A DNA stretch of 38,112 nucleotides from a virus, in the IMG/VR virus record IMGVR_UViG_3300032331_004470, positions 1 to 38,112 of that record. One strand, written 5' to 3'. Made by a program: the position numbers and the translations under genes. The notes under the pieces are model-generated. The model did not search any database. It was not told the origin of the DNA and saw only the letters and a program-made list of their open reading frames with translations. The stretch's first letter is position 1, and each line of letters begins with the position of its first letter. Positions 13,954-22,229 of the stretch are shown here, in pieces.

Positions 13954-14333
13954 GGGGTGGGCGGGGGCGTAGCGGCCGCGGCTTTGGCGGCGGCTTTGGC
14001 CGCGAGGTCCGCGAGGTAGGCTGCTTTGACCTCGAGGAGAACTTTGGCCACGAGCTCGGCGGAGAGCGGGACGTTGAAGACGGCGGAGGTGTCGAGGGTG
14101 GGGGGCGTGATGACCTCGCCCGCGCTGTCGATGCGGGTGACGGTGGGGTAGATCTGGAAGGTGACGGAGCCGTCGGCGTTGATCGCGGCTTCGGCCTGGA
14201 CGCGGCCGGTCGTGATGAGGGTCGTGACGCCGTTTTTCGTGGACTGCGCGAGGATCGCGGGCGAGGCGTCGGCGGCGGAAGCGGCGGGAGCGAAGAGCGC
14301 GGCGGCGAGGAGGAGGGCGAAGGGGGTTTTCAT
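13950..14333 (-). CDS. Secreted protein of unknown function
   Basis: 127 aa with a clear signal peptide (MKTPFALLLAAALFAPAASA, 1-20). A beta-type middle (GSVTFQIYPTVTRIDSAGEV) leads into a long Ala/Lys helix and a Pro-rich end. It lies between the tail fibre and the lysin candidate. It may be a periplasmic lysis helper or an envelope-modifying protein. Confidence 0.65.
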   Translation of the reverse strand: MKTPFALLLAAALFAPAASAADASPAILAQSTKNGVTTLITTGRVQAEAAINADGSVTFQIYPTVTRIDSAGEVITPPTLDTSAVFNVPLSAELVAKVLLEVKAAYLADLAAKAAAKAAAATPPPTP

Positions 14334-14367
14334 GGGAGGGAAGGCGTGGGTGGGGACGGGCGCGGGT

Positions 14368-15783
14368 TTACCACGTCGCGATGGCGACGCGTTTCCACGT
14401 ATTCGTGGCGGTGCAGATGTAAATGTAGTTGGCGTCCCACGACATGGTGCCGACGGTGCCGGCGGCAGAGGCGCTGGCGGGGGTGGCGCTGAGCGTGTGG
14501 ATGACGGTGCCCGCCACCGTTAAGCCACCGTCGAGCGTCAGCGCCGTCGTCGAGAAGTTCGCGACCCGCGCATTGTTGTTGGCGACGGCGATATTGTTCG
14601 CGGTGGGCGAGTAGAAACCGCTCGCGCCAGACCAGCCATAGTCAACGGCGGTTGGACCGCTGCCGACCTGGCCGCGGAATCCCACGTTTGAGGTCAGCCC
14701 TGTCGCGGCTAGGGATACCAAGACCGTAGCGCCGTTCTGAAAAGCGAGCGAGCCAGAGTTGAACGTGGAGCCGAACTGGACGATCCGTGCGCCGGTGGTC
14801 GTCTCGGTGCCGAGGTTCAAGGTGGCCCCGCCGCCGGTGACGTTAAGGCTCCCCCCGAAATAACTCGGCCCGCCAGCGTTGCCGCTCAGTCCGACGTTTG
14901 AGCCGACGCGGAGTGCGCCGGATGTGGTGGTGGATGCCGTGCCTGTGCCTGCGACGTGCAGTCCGCCCGTGCCGGTGATGTCCGTCGTCGTGCCGATTAG
15001 GAGGTTGCCGGTGGTTGTAGCAAAACGCGCCCACTCCGCTCCCCCCGCTAGTCCAAAAGAAAGAGATCCCGCCGTGCTCAGTATGAAGTCGCTGGCTGAA
15101 ACGAAGATACTCCCGGTGTTTGTTGGTGCGGTCACCAATCCGTAGCCAAACTGAAGCACGGTCTGCGAGGAGCCTCCGTTTCCAATGATGCCGAAGGTTG
15201 TCCGTGTATTGAGCGTGTCGTTAAATACTGCGGCGGTTGGCGTTGTCGCTCCGAGCGCGCTGCTGATGACGGTGCGCCCGGTGCCAAGACTCTTTAATGT
15301 GGCCACGCCATTCGTCGTCGCGCCCAGCACCAGACTCGCGCCCGTGCTGCCGCCTGCGAGGGTGAGGTCGGTGGCTCCGGTGATGCTCGTGGCCGTGGCG
15401 GCGCCGAGCGTGGGGGTCGTGAACGTGGGGCTCGTGCCGAAGACGAGGGCGCCGCTGCCGGTCTCGCCGGTGACGAGGGTCGCGAGATTCGCGGAGGACG
15501 GCGTCGCGACGAAGGTGTCGAAGCCAGCCGCACGCGTGATCGCGGCCCAGCTCGTGAGGTCGGCGTCGAGGGGTTGGTAGGCGGCGGCGGCGGCGCTCGT
15601 CGTGAGGAGGCTGTTGCCGCTGATGAAGGTCGCCGCGGCGGGGCGGAAGAGGGCGCCCGTCGTGGGATCAGCTTGGACGTTCGCGGGCTGGGCGGCGAGG
15701 TGGCCGGCGAACGCCGCGAAGAGGACCAGCAGGGATGGCCGCAAAAAGGCGCAAGAGGCGCAAAAACGGAGGAAAGGGCGCAT
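14368..15783 (-). CDS. Tail fibre-like protein with repeat-derived N-terminus
   Basis: 471 aa from MRPFLRFCASCAFLRPSLLV. The body is a long Gly/Thr/Ser/Ala-rich repetitive beta sequence (many T-G-x-G and L-G-x-x-T units) typical of trimeric fibres. The end, GTMSWDANYIYICTATNTWK followed by RVAIATW, matches a common phage tail-fibre C-terminus. The first 30 residues look like a signal peptide, odd for a virion protein, and are coded by a GCGCC-TTTTTGC micro-repeat. The true start could be an internal codon. Likely host-binding fibre. Confidence 0.8.
   Translation of the reverse strand: MRPFLRFCASCAFLRPSLLVLFAAFAGHLAAQPANVQADPTTGALFRPAAATFISGNSLLTTSAAAAAYQPLDADLTSWAAITRAAGFDTFVATPSSANLATLVTGETGSGALVFGTSPTFTTPTLGAATATSITGATDLTLAGGSTGASLVLGATTNGVATLKSLGTGRTVISSALGATTPTAAVFNDTLNTRTTFGIIGNGGSSQTVLQFGYGLVTAPTNTGSIFVSASDFILSTAGSLSFGLAGGAEWARFATTTGNLLIGTTTDITGTGGLHVAGTGTASTTTSGALRVGSNVGLSGNAGGPSYFGGSLNVTGGGATLNLGTETTTGARIVQFGSTFNSGSLAFQNGATVLVSLAATGLTSNVGFRGQVGSGPTAVDYGWSGASGFYSPTANNIAVANNNARVANFSTTALTLDGGLTVAGTVIHTLSATPASASAAGTVGTMSWDANYIYICTATNTWKRVAIATW
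15734..15775. repeat. GCGCAA micro-repeat inside the fibre start
   Basis: Three units of the form GGCGCAA(A/G) with A-runs (GCAAAAAGGCGCAAGAGGCG...). The type resembles arms of the palindromic families found between genes here, but no second arm is present. It is read in frame as the Cys/Phe/Arg-rich N-terminus of the tail fibre. Confidence 0.6.
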
Positions 15784-15787
15784 GAAA

Positions 15788-16582
15788 TTAAATGAGCTGC
15801 CAGTAGCAGGGGTTGAGGGTCGCGTCGCTGTTCGTGGGTTTGATTTTGCCGAGGGCGAGATCCGTCGCGGCGAGATACGTGCCGAGGAGGCGCCAGTGGC
15901 GGGCGATGTTGCCGTCGCTCGTGAGCACGATGCTGCCGACCGGAAAACTCGCGGTGCCGGCGAGCTGGCCGTCGAGGGTCGTGGCACCGCCGCCGGTGAG
16001 GCTCGTGACGCCGCTGAGGTTGATCACGTAGCCGGCGCGGGCGACCGGGGTCGTGACGTAGGTGGTGGGCGTGAGGTCCACCGGGGTGCCGCCCGCGAAA
16101 ATCGGGGCGGAGATCTGGAGGGTGATCAGGCCGCGGGTCTCCGTCACCCCGCCGGTGGTCGTGAGGATTTGGAGGGTGAGGGGGGCCGGGCGGAGGAAGC
16201 GGCCGCGGTTGACGGCGGCCGCGAGGGCCGTGGTGTTCAGCGCCAGGGTGGCGAGGCGGGTGTTGCCGCTGATCGTGCTCGAGAGGGTCGAGGCGTAGAG
16301 GGTGTTGCCGTTGGGGTCGGGGTCGCCGAGGCCGAGGGCGAGGGTGGTGCTGGCATCGGTGATCCACGCGGAATAGGTGCCGGCGGTGTCGTCGATCGAG
16401 GACAGCGTGAGGGGTTCGCCGGTGTCGCCTTGGGTGAGGGTTTCGAGTTTGCCGCAGATGCGGCTGATGGCGTAGGCGTTGGCCTCGGTAGCGGGGTCGT
16501 CGAGGGCGGCGAGGAGGAGCTTGGCGTCGGCCCAGGTGGTGGCGGCGACGTCGAGGTAGCCTTTAACGAGGTAGATGGTCAT
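15788..16582 (-). CDS. Tail or baseplate structural protein
   Basis: 264 aa. The sequence is beta-rich (TLYASTLSSTISGNTRLATL, ITLQISAPIFAGGTPVDLTP) with a C-terminal region ending NPCYWQLI. No signal peptide. It ends 4 bases before the fibre start and is tightly placed in the tail-tip block, so it is probably a virion protein that carries or precedes the fibre. Family not recognised. Confidence 0.6.
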   Translation of the reverse strand: MTIYLVKGYLDVAATTWADAKLLLAALDDPATEANAYAISRICGKLETLTQGDTGEPLTLSSIDDTAGTYSAWITDASTTLALGLGDPDPNGNTLYASTLSSTISGNTRLATLALNTTALAAAVNRGRFLRPAPLTLQILTTTGGVTETRGLITLQISAPIFAGGTPVDLTPTTYVTTPVARAGYVINLSGVTSLTGGGATTLDGQLAGTASFPVGSIVLTSDGNIARHWRLLGTYLAATDLALGKIKPTNSDATLNPCYWQLI

Positions 16583-16648
16583 GTGCGCAGGGAGACCGGG
16601 GAGGGGTCACTCGTGCGCGGGGTGTCAATACGGGGGATGGCTCGGAAG

Positions 16649-16730
16649 TTTTGACCACGGATGGCACGGATCTAACGGATAAAGGCAGGGGGATTGAATC
16701 CGTGTGATCCGTGTAATTCGTGGTGGTTTG
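16649..16730 (-). repeat. Family A palindromic element, copy 1
   Basis: About 82 bases. On the transcribed strand it opens CACCACG and closes ATCCGTGGTCAAAA, with CACGGAT-type units on one arm and ATCCGTG-type units on the other and a core close to CAATCCCCCTGCC. It begins 4 bases after the stop of the 119-aa gene; the next gene starts 66 bases on. Confidence 0.9.
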
Positions 16731-16734
16731 GAAT

Positions 16735-17094
16735 TCAGAGTTTGGGGACGAGGCGGTTGAGTGCTTCGCGGCGTTGGGCGCAGGGTTGGCAGCCGACGAG
16801 GTGGGTGCCGAAGAGGGCATCGCTTGCGCGGGCGATGGGATCGGCGAGGGTGGCGACGAGGTCGCCGAGGCCGCGGGGGGGGGCGGGCTCGGGGGCGGGC
16901 GGCGGGGGGGCGGCCTTGAAGTCGGGGTGCGGCCTCGGGATGGGTTTGAATTTTACCGAGAGATGAGCGAAGCACTCAGAGGGCAGTAGGACTGCGGTGG
17001 CGGTGATGATCGCGCATTGACGGGCCTCGTGCTCAAAAGCGGGGTCGAAGCGTGCACAGAGGTCGGCGAAGCGAGTGGGGGTGAGCGTGATCAT
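16735..17094 (-). CDS. Hypothetical tail-region protein with CxxC end
   Basis: 119 aa from MITLTPTRFADLCARFDPAF. The N-terminal half is helical, a Pro-rich linker (PPPPAPEPAPPRG) follows, and the C-terminus has GCQPCAQRREALNRLVPKL with a CxxC pair. The start overlaps the stop of the Ig-like gene (ATGA). Possibly a metal-binding accessory of the tail tip; not recognised. Confidence 0.55.
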   Translation of the reverse strand: MITLTPTRFADLCARFDPAFEHEARQCAIITATAVLLPSECFAHLSVKFKPIPRPHPDFKAAPPPPAPEPAPPRGLGDLVATLADPIARASDALFGTHLVGCQPCAQRREALNRLVPKL

Positions 17095-17972
17095 GCACAA
17101 GTAATGCCGACTAACCAAAAGGTGCCGCTGCCGCCGGTGCAATTGGGGACGATCACCACGCGGCAGGAGGTGGTGCCCGATGGGATCGAGACCGTGGGCG
17201 TGACGTGAGTGCCAATACAGCCGGAATCGTAGACGAGCGATCCGTTGGCGTAGATGAGCAATTGGTCCTCGACGATGTAGGCATCATAATCGACGTAGAT
17301 ATTGCGCGTGCTGGTGAATTCGCCGGTGACGTTGAAGGTGTTATCATAGCCAGCATCGCCGCCAGAGATGATGAGATTGCAAAAAATCGAGGCAACAGTG
17401 AGGACGAGGGTGTTGCGGGCGTAGCAGGTCGAGGTATCGTAGGCGGTGAGGGTGATGTAGGAGGTGCCCGGAGCGGTGGGGGTGCCGCTGATGACGCCGG
17501 TGCTGGAATTATAGCTGAGGCCGGAGGGGAGGCCGGTGGCGAGATAGCTGGTGGGGGTGCCGCTCGAGGTGATCGTGTAGGAGAAGGCGGTGCCGACAGT
17601 GCCGGAGGCGGTGAGGCTCGAGGTGATCGTGGGGGACTGGGCGAGCGTGAGGACGAAATTGCAGGTGGAGGAGCCGCAGCCGTTGGCAGCGGTGATGGCG
17701 ATGTTGTAATTGCCAGAACCACCCAGGGGCACGGTGCCGCTGATGAAACCGGTGCTGGAGTTGATCGAGAGGCCGTCGAAGGCGCTCATGGAGTAGTTGG
17801 CGCCCGTGAGGTATTGGCCGCCAACGACACCGTTCCAAGAGCCGAAGCTGCCGACGCACCCGCTGCCCGACCCGCACGCGGTGATATTGGGCGCGGCGCC
17901 GGCGCAGGGGTTGGGGGCGGCGCAGTTTTGGCAATTGGCACAGCCGCCGAGGCCTGGAATGACTCCGTTCAT
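17091..17972 (-). CDS. Cys-rich Ig-like tail protein
   Basis: 293 aa. The N-terminus has CANCQNC and several more Cys. At least two putative Ig (He_PIG/cadherin-like) repeats are visible by their motif GLSINSSTGFISGTVPLGGS and GLSYNSSTGVISGTPTAPGT. The last third is a separate Cys-containing beta domain. Such Ig repeats decorate phage tails and bind cell-surface carbohydrates. Putative receptor-binding or tail-decoration protein. Confidence 0.75.
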   Translation of the reverse strand: MNGVIPGLGGCANCQNCAAPNPCAGAAPNITACGSGSGCVGSFGSWNGVVGGQYLTGANYSMSAFDGLSINSSTGFISGTVPLGGSGNYNIAITAANGCGSSTCNFVLTLAQSPTITSSLTASGTVGTAFSYTITSSGTPTSYLATGLPSGLSYNSSTGVISGTPTAPGTSYITLTAYDTSTCYARNTLVLTVASIFCNLIISGGDAGYDNTFNVTGEFTSTRNIYVDYDAYIVEDQLLIYANGSLVYDSGCIGTHVTPTVSIPSGTTSCRVVIVPNCTGGSGTFWLVGITCA

Positions 17973-17976
17973 GGGT

Positions 17977-18318
17977 TTAGGTGCGGAGGATCGTGATGGT
18001 CGTATTGCTGCCGGCGGAGCAATACAGCACGTTTTGCCGGCTCATGCCGGTGGTGAGGTTTTGGAGGGTGGTCACGTTGCTCGTGAGGCCGGTGGTGGTG
18101 TTTTGCAGGGCGGAGATGTTGGCCAGGATGCCGGTGAGGTCGACGTTGCCGCTGGAGGTGCCGCCGCCGATGATCTTCATATTGCGCTCTGCCACCACGA
18201 CGGTGATGCCGTTTTGACCTGTGGTGGCTTCGAGGAGGTCAATCAATTCGTTGTGCTTCGCCGCGAAGCTGGCGAACGCGAGGGGGCAATCCGTGATGCG
18301 GAGGCGGTCGAGACTCAT
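17977..18318 (-). CDS. Small tail-tip protein with trimeric-fibre pattern
   Basis: 113 aa. DLTGILANISALQNTTTGLT and SNVTTLQNLTTGMS give a heptad-like pattern with Asn/Thr typical of trimeric coiled coils. N-terminus reads FAAKHNELIDLLEATTGQNG. Likely a structural fibre or connector. Short spacing to both neighbours (3-4 bases). Confidence 0.6.
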   Translation of the reverse strand: MSLDRLRITDCPLAFASFAAKHNELIDLLEATTGQNGITVVVAERNMKIIGGGTSSGNVDLTGILANISALQNTTTGLTSNVTTLQNLTTGMSRQNVLYCSAGSNTTITILRT

Positions 18319-18321
18319 GGA

Positions 18322-19227
18322 TCAGGTGGCGCGCACGAGGCGGACGGTGCGTTCGTAGATGTTGCCGAGGTAACGGCGGCGTTCGCTGGGGAGGGCGACG
18401 AGGAAGGAGCCGGCGGCGACCATGCTTTCGTAATTCGCGGCGGTGGGGAGGGTGCCGGTGCTGAGGGTGGTGACCTCGAGGCCGGAGGCGCCGAGGGAGA
18501 CGGAGACGGGGGAGAAGGCGGGGATCTGGGGGAGGTCGGTCTCCTGCGCCGCTTCGGAGCTGAGGGCGTAATCGTGCACGACGAAGGAGTCGACCGGGTA
18601 GGCGGTGGGTGTGCCGCGGCCGCGGTTGCCTTTGCGCACGGTGCCGGTGACGGAAGTGAAGACGTTTTGACCAGGGAGGATATTGGAGACGGTGACGCTG
18701 GAGCCCGAAGAGGCGGCGACGGCGCTCGTGGTGAAGGTGAGTTGGTAATTCTGCGCGGAGCGGACGTAGTTCAGATTCAGGTAAATCTGATCGGCGGCGG
18801 AGATGGCGGTGGCGGTGGTGGTGAGGACGTAGTTGGCGGCTGAGGCGGCGATGGCGGTGACGGCGAAGGAATTGCCAAAGGTGGTGGCGGCGGTGAAGGC
18901 GGGGAAGCTGTAGGCATAGGTGCCGCCGGGCTCGGTCCACGAGGCGGGGACGGTGGCCCAGCTCCGGGTGAAAGAGGTGAGGCCGCCGCGCTCATCGGTG
19001 AAATCGGTATCGTCGAGGAAGTAGGCGGTGGCGCTGCCGTAGGTGAGGGTGGTGTTGGCAGCGGGGCGGCTGTAGGAGGTGCGGTAGATTTTGAAGCGGG
19101 CGCGGATGAGGAGGTGGGTGGGTTCGCTGGCGCCGAGGGGATACTCGACGGTGTAGTCGCCGTCTTGGGTGGCGGTGGTGAAGGCGGGTTGGCCGGAGCC
19201 GAGTTTCTCGTAGATGACGGAGGGCAT
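18322..19227 (-). CDS. Tail structural protein
   Basis: 301 aa, beta-rich with YGSATAYFLDDTDFTDERGG and SFTRSWATVPASWTEPGGTY. No signal peptide. It follows the tape measure directly, where distal tail or tail-tip proteins are encoded in lambda-like phages. No homology to lambda gpM, gpL, gpK, gpI or gpJ is evident. Confidence 0.6.
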   Translation of the reverse strand: MPSVIYEKLGSGQPAFTTATQDGDYTVEYPLGASEPTHLLIRARFKIYRTSYSRPAANTTLTYGSATAYFLDDTDFTDERGGLTSFTRSWATVPASWTEPGGTYAYSFPAFTAATTFGNSFAVTAIAASAANYVLTTTATAISAADQIYLNLNYVRSAQNYQLTFTTSAVAASSGSSVTVSNILPGQNVFTSVTGTVRKGNRGRGTPTAYPVDSFVVHDYALSSEAAQETDLPQIPAFSPVSVSLGASGLEVTTLSTGTLPTAANYESMVAAGSFLVALPSERRRYLGNIYERTVRLVRAT

Positions 19228-19236
19228 GGGGAGAGA

Positions 19237-20775
19237 TCAGGGTTTGCCGGGTTTGGCGGGGGCGAGGTTTTTAGAGATGTCGGCGAGGGTCTTGTTCGCG
19301 GAAACGAGTTCGGATTTGAGGCCCATGGCATCGTCGCGGGCGACGGCGGAGGTGGAGGTAGCGACTTTGCCGCCGACGGTTTTGAAATCGCGGTTGGCGG
19401 CGGCGGTGAGGCTGGCGACGTAGGCGGGGGAGGCGCCGGAGCGGATGGCGGCATCGGCGCGGGCGGCGAAGGCGGCGCCGCGGTCGGCGATGCGTTCGCG
19501 TTCGGAGCGGCCTCGGGTGCGAGGTGGGCGGACAAGGTCGGGGCGGGATCCTGCGAGGCCACGGCCCAAGTTGATCATCTCGGCGCGCTCACGCGCGGCG
19601 AGTTCGTCACGCTCTCTCAGGGCGTCGCGCTGAATAATAGGCACCTGGTTCGTTAGGGCGGACTGCGCGGCGCGGTTGCTGGCAAGTTCGGGGGTGTCGT
19701 TACCCGGCCCGGCTTTCGCGATGAGCGCTTTTTCACGCTCTCGCAGATCGGCAAGCTTGGCCTGCACCTTGGCCAACTCCGTGCCGTTGTTGAGCTCGAT
19801 TGCGGATAGTTTGGTGGAGAGGTCGCGCTGCCGATTGATTTCGGCGATGGCGTTGGACTGTTTCTCCATCTCTTCGGTTTCACGCCGCGAGGCCTCCGCC
19901 TCTTTGGCCGCAAAATCCGCGAGGGATTGATCTGCGTCGATCTGGGCTTGTTTGAGGGTCGCGCGGCTGGAGATGTAAGCGAGTTCGAGCTCGGTCGTTT
20001 CAATACCGCGCTGACGGGCGTCTTCGAGCCTGCCCTCGGCGCGCGCGGCATCCTCAAACGCGGCTGTGAGTTTCGCCTGGGGGCCACCCATGCCGATGCG
20101 CTCAAGCGCTCGTTGGGCGTCGGCGATGCGCTCCGAGGCGCGAAGCTGGGCTTCCTTGAGGTCGGCAATCCTGGCTTCGGCCGCGAGGCGGTCGCGCGTG
20201 GCCTCGGCGGCGCGGGCGGCGCCCTCGGCGTCCGTCTCGGAGTTGAGGCCGAGCATCTTTCCGATGGAGGCGACCGCGCCGAAGGGTCCGACAGCGCCGA
20301 AACCCGATGCAGTGTTAGTGAGGTCTGCGAGAAAGCCGGTCTTCTTGCGCGGGGTCGGGTTCTCGTCGCCGGCACGGGACGCGGAGGCGATTTTCTTCTC
20401 GATCGTTTCGATCTGACGCGCGGCCGAAAGGCGCTTGAGCGTGGAATCCTCGATGATTTTCGCGGACTCGGTGGCCGCGTCGACGCTGCGTTTCCAATCG
20501 TTGAGCGCGCCCCCACCGAATGCCTCGGCGACCTTGTTGGCGATGCTTTCGATTGAGAGGCCAAGTGTAAAGAAGGTGGCCTTGAACGCGTCGCCCATGC
20601 CGAGTTTGCGCTCGAGTTGGCTACCGGCGGCGGAGGCTACGCTGTTCGCCTCGCTAAAGCGTTTGCCGATGGCGCGGCCGGCGTTGGCCGCCTTGGTTTC
20701 GGCTTCGGCAAAGCCTTTGGTCAAGGCGCCGGTGTCGGCGCCGATTTTGTAGCGGATTTCGGAGGAGGCGGCCAT
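19237..20775 (-). CDS. Tape measure protein
   Basis: 512 aa. N-terminus IRYKIGADTGALTKGFAEAE is typical of tape measures. A hydrophobic stretch lies near residue 70 (KATFFTLGLSIESIANKVAE), and long charged helices (residues about 185-370) form coiled coils. Using the general rule of about 1.5 angstrom per residue, the tail would be short, below 80 nm. It follows the tail chaperone in lambda order. Confidence 0.85.
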   Translation of the reverse strand: MAASSEIRYKIGADTGALTKGFAEAETKAANAGRAIGKRFSEANSVASAAGSQLERKLGMGDAFKATFFTLGLSIESIANKVAEAFGGGALNDWKRSVDAATESAKIIEDSTLKRLSAARQIETIEKKIASASRAGDENPTPRKKTGFLADLTNTASGFGAVGPFGAVASIGKMLGLNSETDAEGAARAAEATRDRLAAEARIADLKEAQLRASERIADAQRALERIGMGGPQAKLTAAFEDAARAEGRLEDARQRGIETTELELAYISSRATLKQAQIDADQSLADFAAKEAEASRRETEEMEKQSNAIAEINRQRDLSTKLSAIELNNGTELAKVQAKLADLREREKALIAKAGPGNDTPELASNRAAQSALTNQVPIIQRDALRERDELAARERAEMINLGRGLAGSRPDLVRPPRTRGRSERERIADRGAAFAARADAAIRSGASPAYVASLTAAANRDFKTVGGKVATSTSAVARDDAMGLKSELVSANKTLADISKNLAPAKPGKP

Positions 20776-20776
20776 G

Positions 20777-21583
20777 TTAGGAGGGGGAGGGTTCGGAATT
20801 TTTGACCACGGATGGCACGGATGGAACGGATAAAGGCACGGGGATTGAATCCGTGTGATCGGTGGTGGTTTGGGCTTGGCGGGCGGCGGCGTTGAGTTGG
20901 TTGACGCGGTCCATGCAGCGGTTGCGGAGGGAGTCGATTTCGGTGTAGTGCTTTTCCTCGGACGTGCGGGCGGCGATCGTGCGCTGATACTGGGCGAGGC
21001 GGGGGAGGGGGGTGTGCGCGAGGAGCTGGCCGCTCATGGGGTCGAGGTGGCCGAGGTCGCTGGCGACTTGGACGAGGAGGCCGCTGAGGAAATAGGTAGG
21101 TGGCTCCGGCGCGAAGGCGTCGGAGGCGGGGGTGGGGGACTCGGCGGGGGCGGTGTCGGCGCCGGGGAAGTCGGCGAACATTTTGGCGACGTAGGCGAGG
21201 AGGGCGGTGATCTGGTCGTCGTGGGGGATGCGGGAGATCCGGCGGAGGAAGCGGGTGCGGCGCCAGAGGTTGGCGAGGGTGGCTTCGTGGGTGTTGAGGG
21301 CGGCGAGTTGCCAGAGGAGGGCGGCGGAATCGAGGGGGGTGATCTCGGCGAGGGGGGCGCCGCAGACGTAGGGGTTGGCCAGGGCGTCGAGGTGGAGGAG
21401 GTCCGCCGGGGTCATCTGGCGGAGTTCTTCGCCGCAGAGGGTGTGCGTGATCTCAAGGAAGGCTTCGGTGCGGCGTTCGGTGGTGGCGCGGCGGGAGGCG
21501 GCGACTTGGGGGGCGAATTCGCGTTGCCACACTTCCTCGAAGGTCACGGGGGCAAGAGGGGGAGCGGGAGTGGAAGGGTCCAC
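20777..21583 (-). CDS. Tail assembly chaperone-position protein
   Basis: 268 aa with a GTG start. Helical protein (FEEVWQREFAPQVAASRRAT, ALLAYVAKMFADFPGADT) directly upstream of the tape measure, where gpG-type chaperones sit. The last about 29 residues (starting TTTDHTDSIPVPLSVPS) are the translation of a family A element, so the ancestral end was probably near QLNAAARQAQ. No convincing programmed-frameshift product follows. Confidence 0.6.
   Translation of the reverse strand: MDPSTPAPPLAPVTFEEVWQREFAPQVAASRRATTERRTEAFLEITHTLCGEELRQMTPADLLHLDALANPYVCGAPLAEITPLDSAALLWQLAALNTHEATLANLWRRTRFLRRISRIPHDDQITALLAYVAKMFADFPGADTAPAESPTPASDAFAPEPPTYFLSGLLVQVASDLGHLDPMSGQLLAHTPLPRLAQYQRTIAARTSEEKHYTEIDSLRNRCMDRVNQLNAAARQAQTTTDHTDSIPVPLSVPSVPSVVKNSEPSPS
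20799..20873 (-). repeat. Family A element, copy 2, inside a gene
   Basis: About 75 bases, the shortest copy, missing a block in the arm nearest the 5' end of the transcript. It is wholly inside the 3' end of the chaperone-position gene, read in frame without a stop. The tape measure starts 24 bases after it. Confidence 0.9.
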
Positions 21584-21623
21584 GAGAGGGGGAGACGGAG
21601 AGAGGGGGAGAGGGGGAGAGCGG
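21584..21623. repeat. GAGAGGGGGA purine repeat
   Basis: Several units of GAGAGGGG in a row directly upstream of the GTG start at 21583. Similar purine tracts lie near 22740-22770, 13457-13475 and, read in frame, in the small terminase (37667-37707). Confidence 0.65.
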
Positions 21624-21666
21624 AAAAAAGCCCCCGTCCCCGCGACTCATGCGGAAAGCGGGGGCT
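21624..21666 (-). terminator. Rho-independent terminator after the tail-tube gene
   Basis: On the minus strand an 8-base-pair stem AGCCCCCG/CGGGGGCT closes a 22-base loop and is followed by TTTTTT (complement of 21624-21629). It lies 33 bases past the stop of the 123-aa tail gene and would give more tail-tube mRNA than tape-measure mRNA. Confidence 0.7.
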
Positions 21667-21698
21667 CGACGGGCCGGTCTGAAGGTGGAGGCGAGTCG

Positions 21699-22070
21699 TT
21701 AGACTTTTTCGCGGAAGGTAATTTCCACGACGTCGAAGTCGCGCTGCTTTTTCGGGAGGCCGATTTCAGTGAAGAAAAAGGTGTTGGCATTCGCTCCGGG
21801 GCGGAGGCTGCGGGTGAATTCGTCGAAGACGTAGGGGGCGACGACGTTGGCATTCGCAAGCTGGAGGGTGCCGCGGCCGGTGATCGGCTCGACGCCGCCG
21901 AGGGCGCCGTTGGGGTTGCCGACGTTGTCTTTGCGTTCTGCGAGCCAGGTGGGGGCCGTCGACATGAAATCATCGGCGATGAAGCCGACGCCGTTGGCGA
22001 CGCCAGAGGAGGGGGTGAGGACGAAGGTGCCCCAGGCGAAGTTGGAGCCGGTGGTGTAGGTGAGGGCCAT
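21699..22070 (-). CDS. Putative tail tube protein
   Basis: 123 aa from MALTYTTGSNFAWGTFVLTP. Beta-rich with DFMSTAPTWLAERKDNVGNP. Position between the tail terminator-like gene and the tail chaperone equals that of lambda gpV, although gpV is twice as long. A terminator right after it fits a highly expressed structural gene. Confidence 0.6.
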   Translation of the reverse strand: MALTYTTGSNFAWGTFVLTPSSGVANGVGFIADDFMSTAPTWLAERKDNVGNPNGALGGVEPITGRGTLQLANANVVAPYVFDEFTRSLRPGANANTFFFTEIGLPKKQRDFDVVEITFREKV

Positions 22071-22147
22071 GGGAGGGCGGAAAGCGGGGGGAGGGTGGTG
22101 AGTAGGCGGGGGCCTAAAACCTTGGGGCGGGTGTCAAGGGGACGGAG

Positions 22148-22229
22148 TTTTTGACCACGGATGGCACGGATCTAACGGATAAAGGCAGGGGATTGTATCC
22201 GTGAAATCGGTGTAATCCGTGGTGGTTTG
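22148..22229 (-). repeat. Family A element, copy 3
   Basis: Full-length copy. On the transcribed strand it begins with the base next to the stop codon of the 166-aa gene. Terminal 8-base inverted repeat CCACGGAT/ATCCGTGG, inner core CAATCCCCTGCCTT. Confidence 0.92.

Noticed and set aside
20777-20830. Programmed frameshift giving a lambda gpG-GT-type fusion
   Set aside because: The only slippery run is the A-tract at the element edge (TCAAAAATT), present in every family A copy, and no second coding frame of useful length follows.
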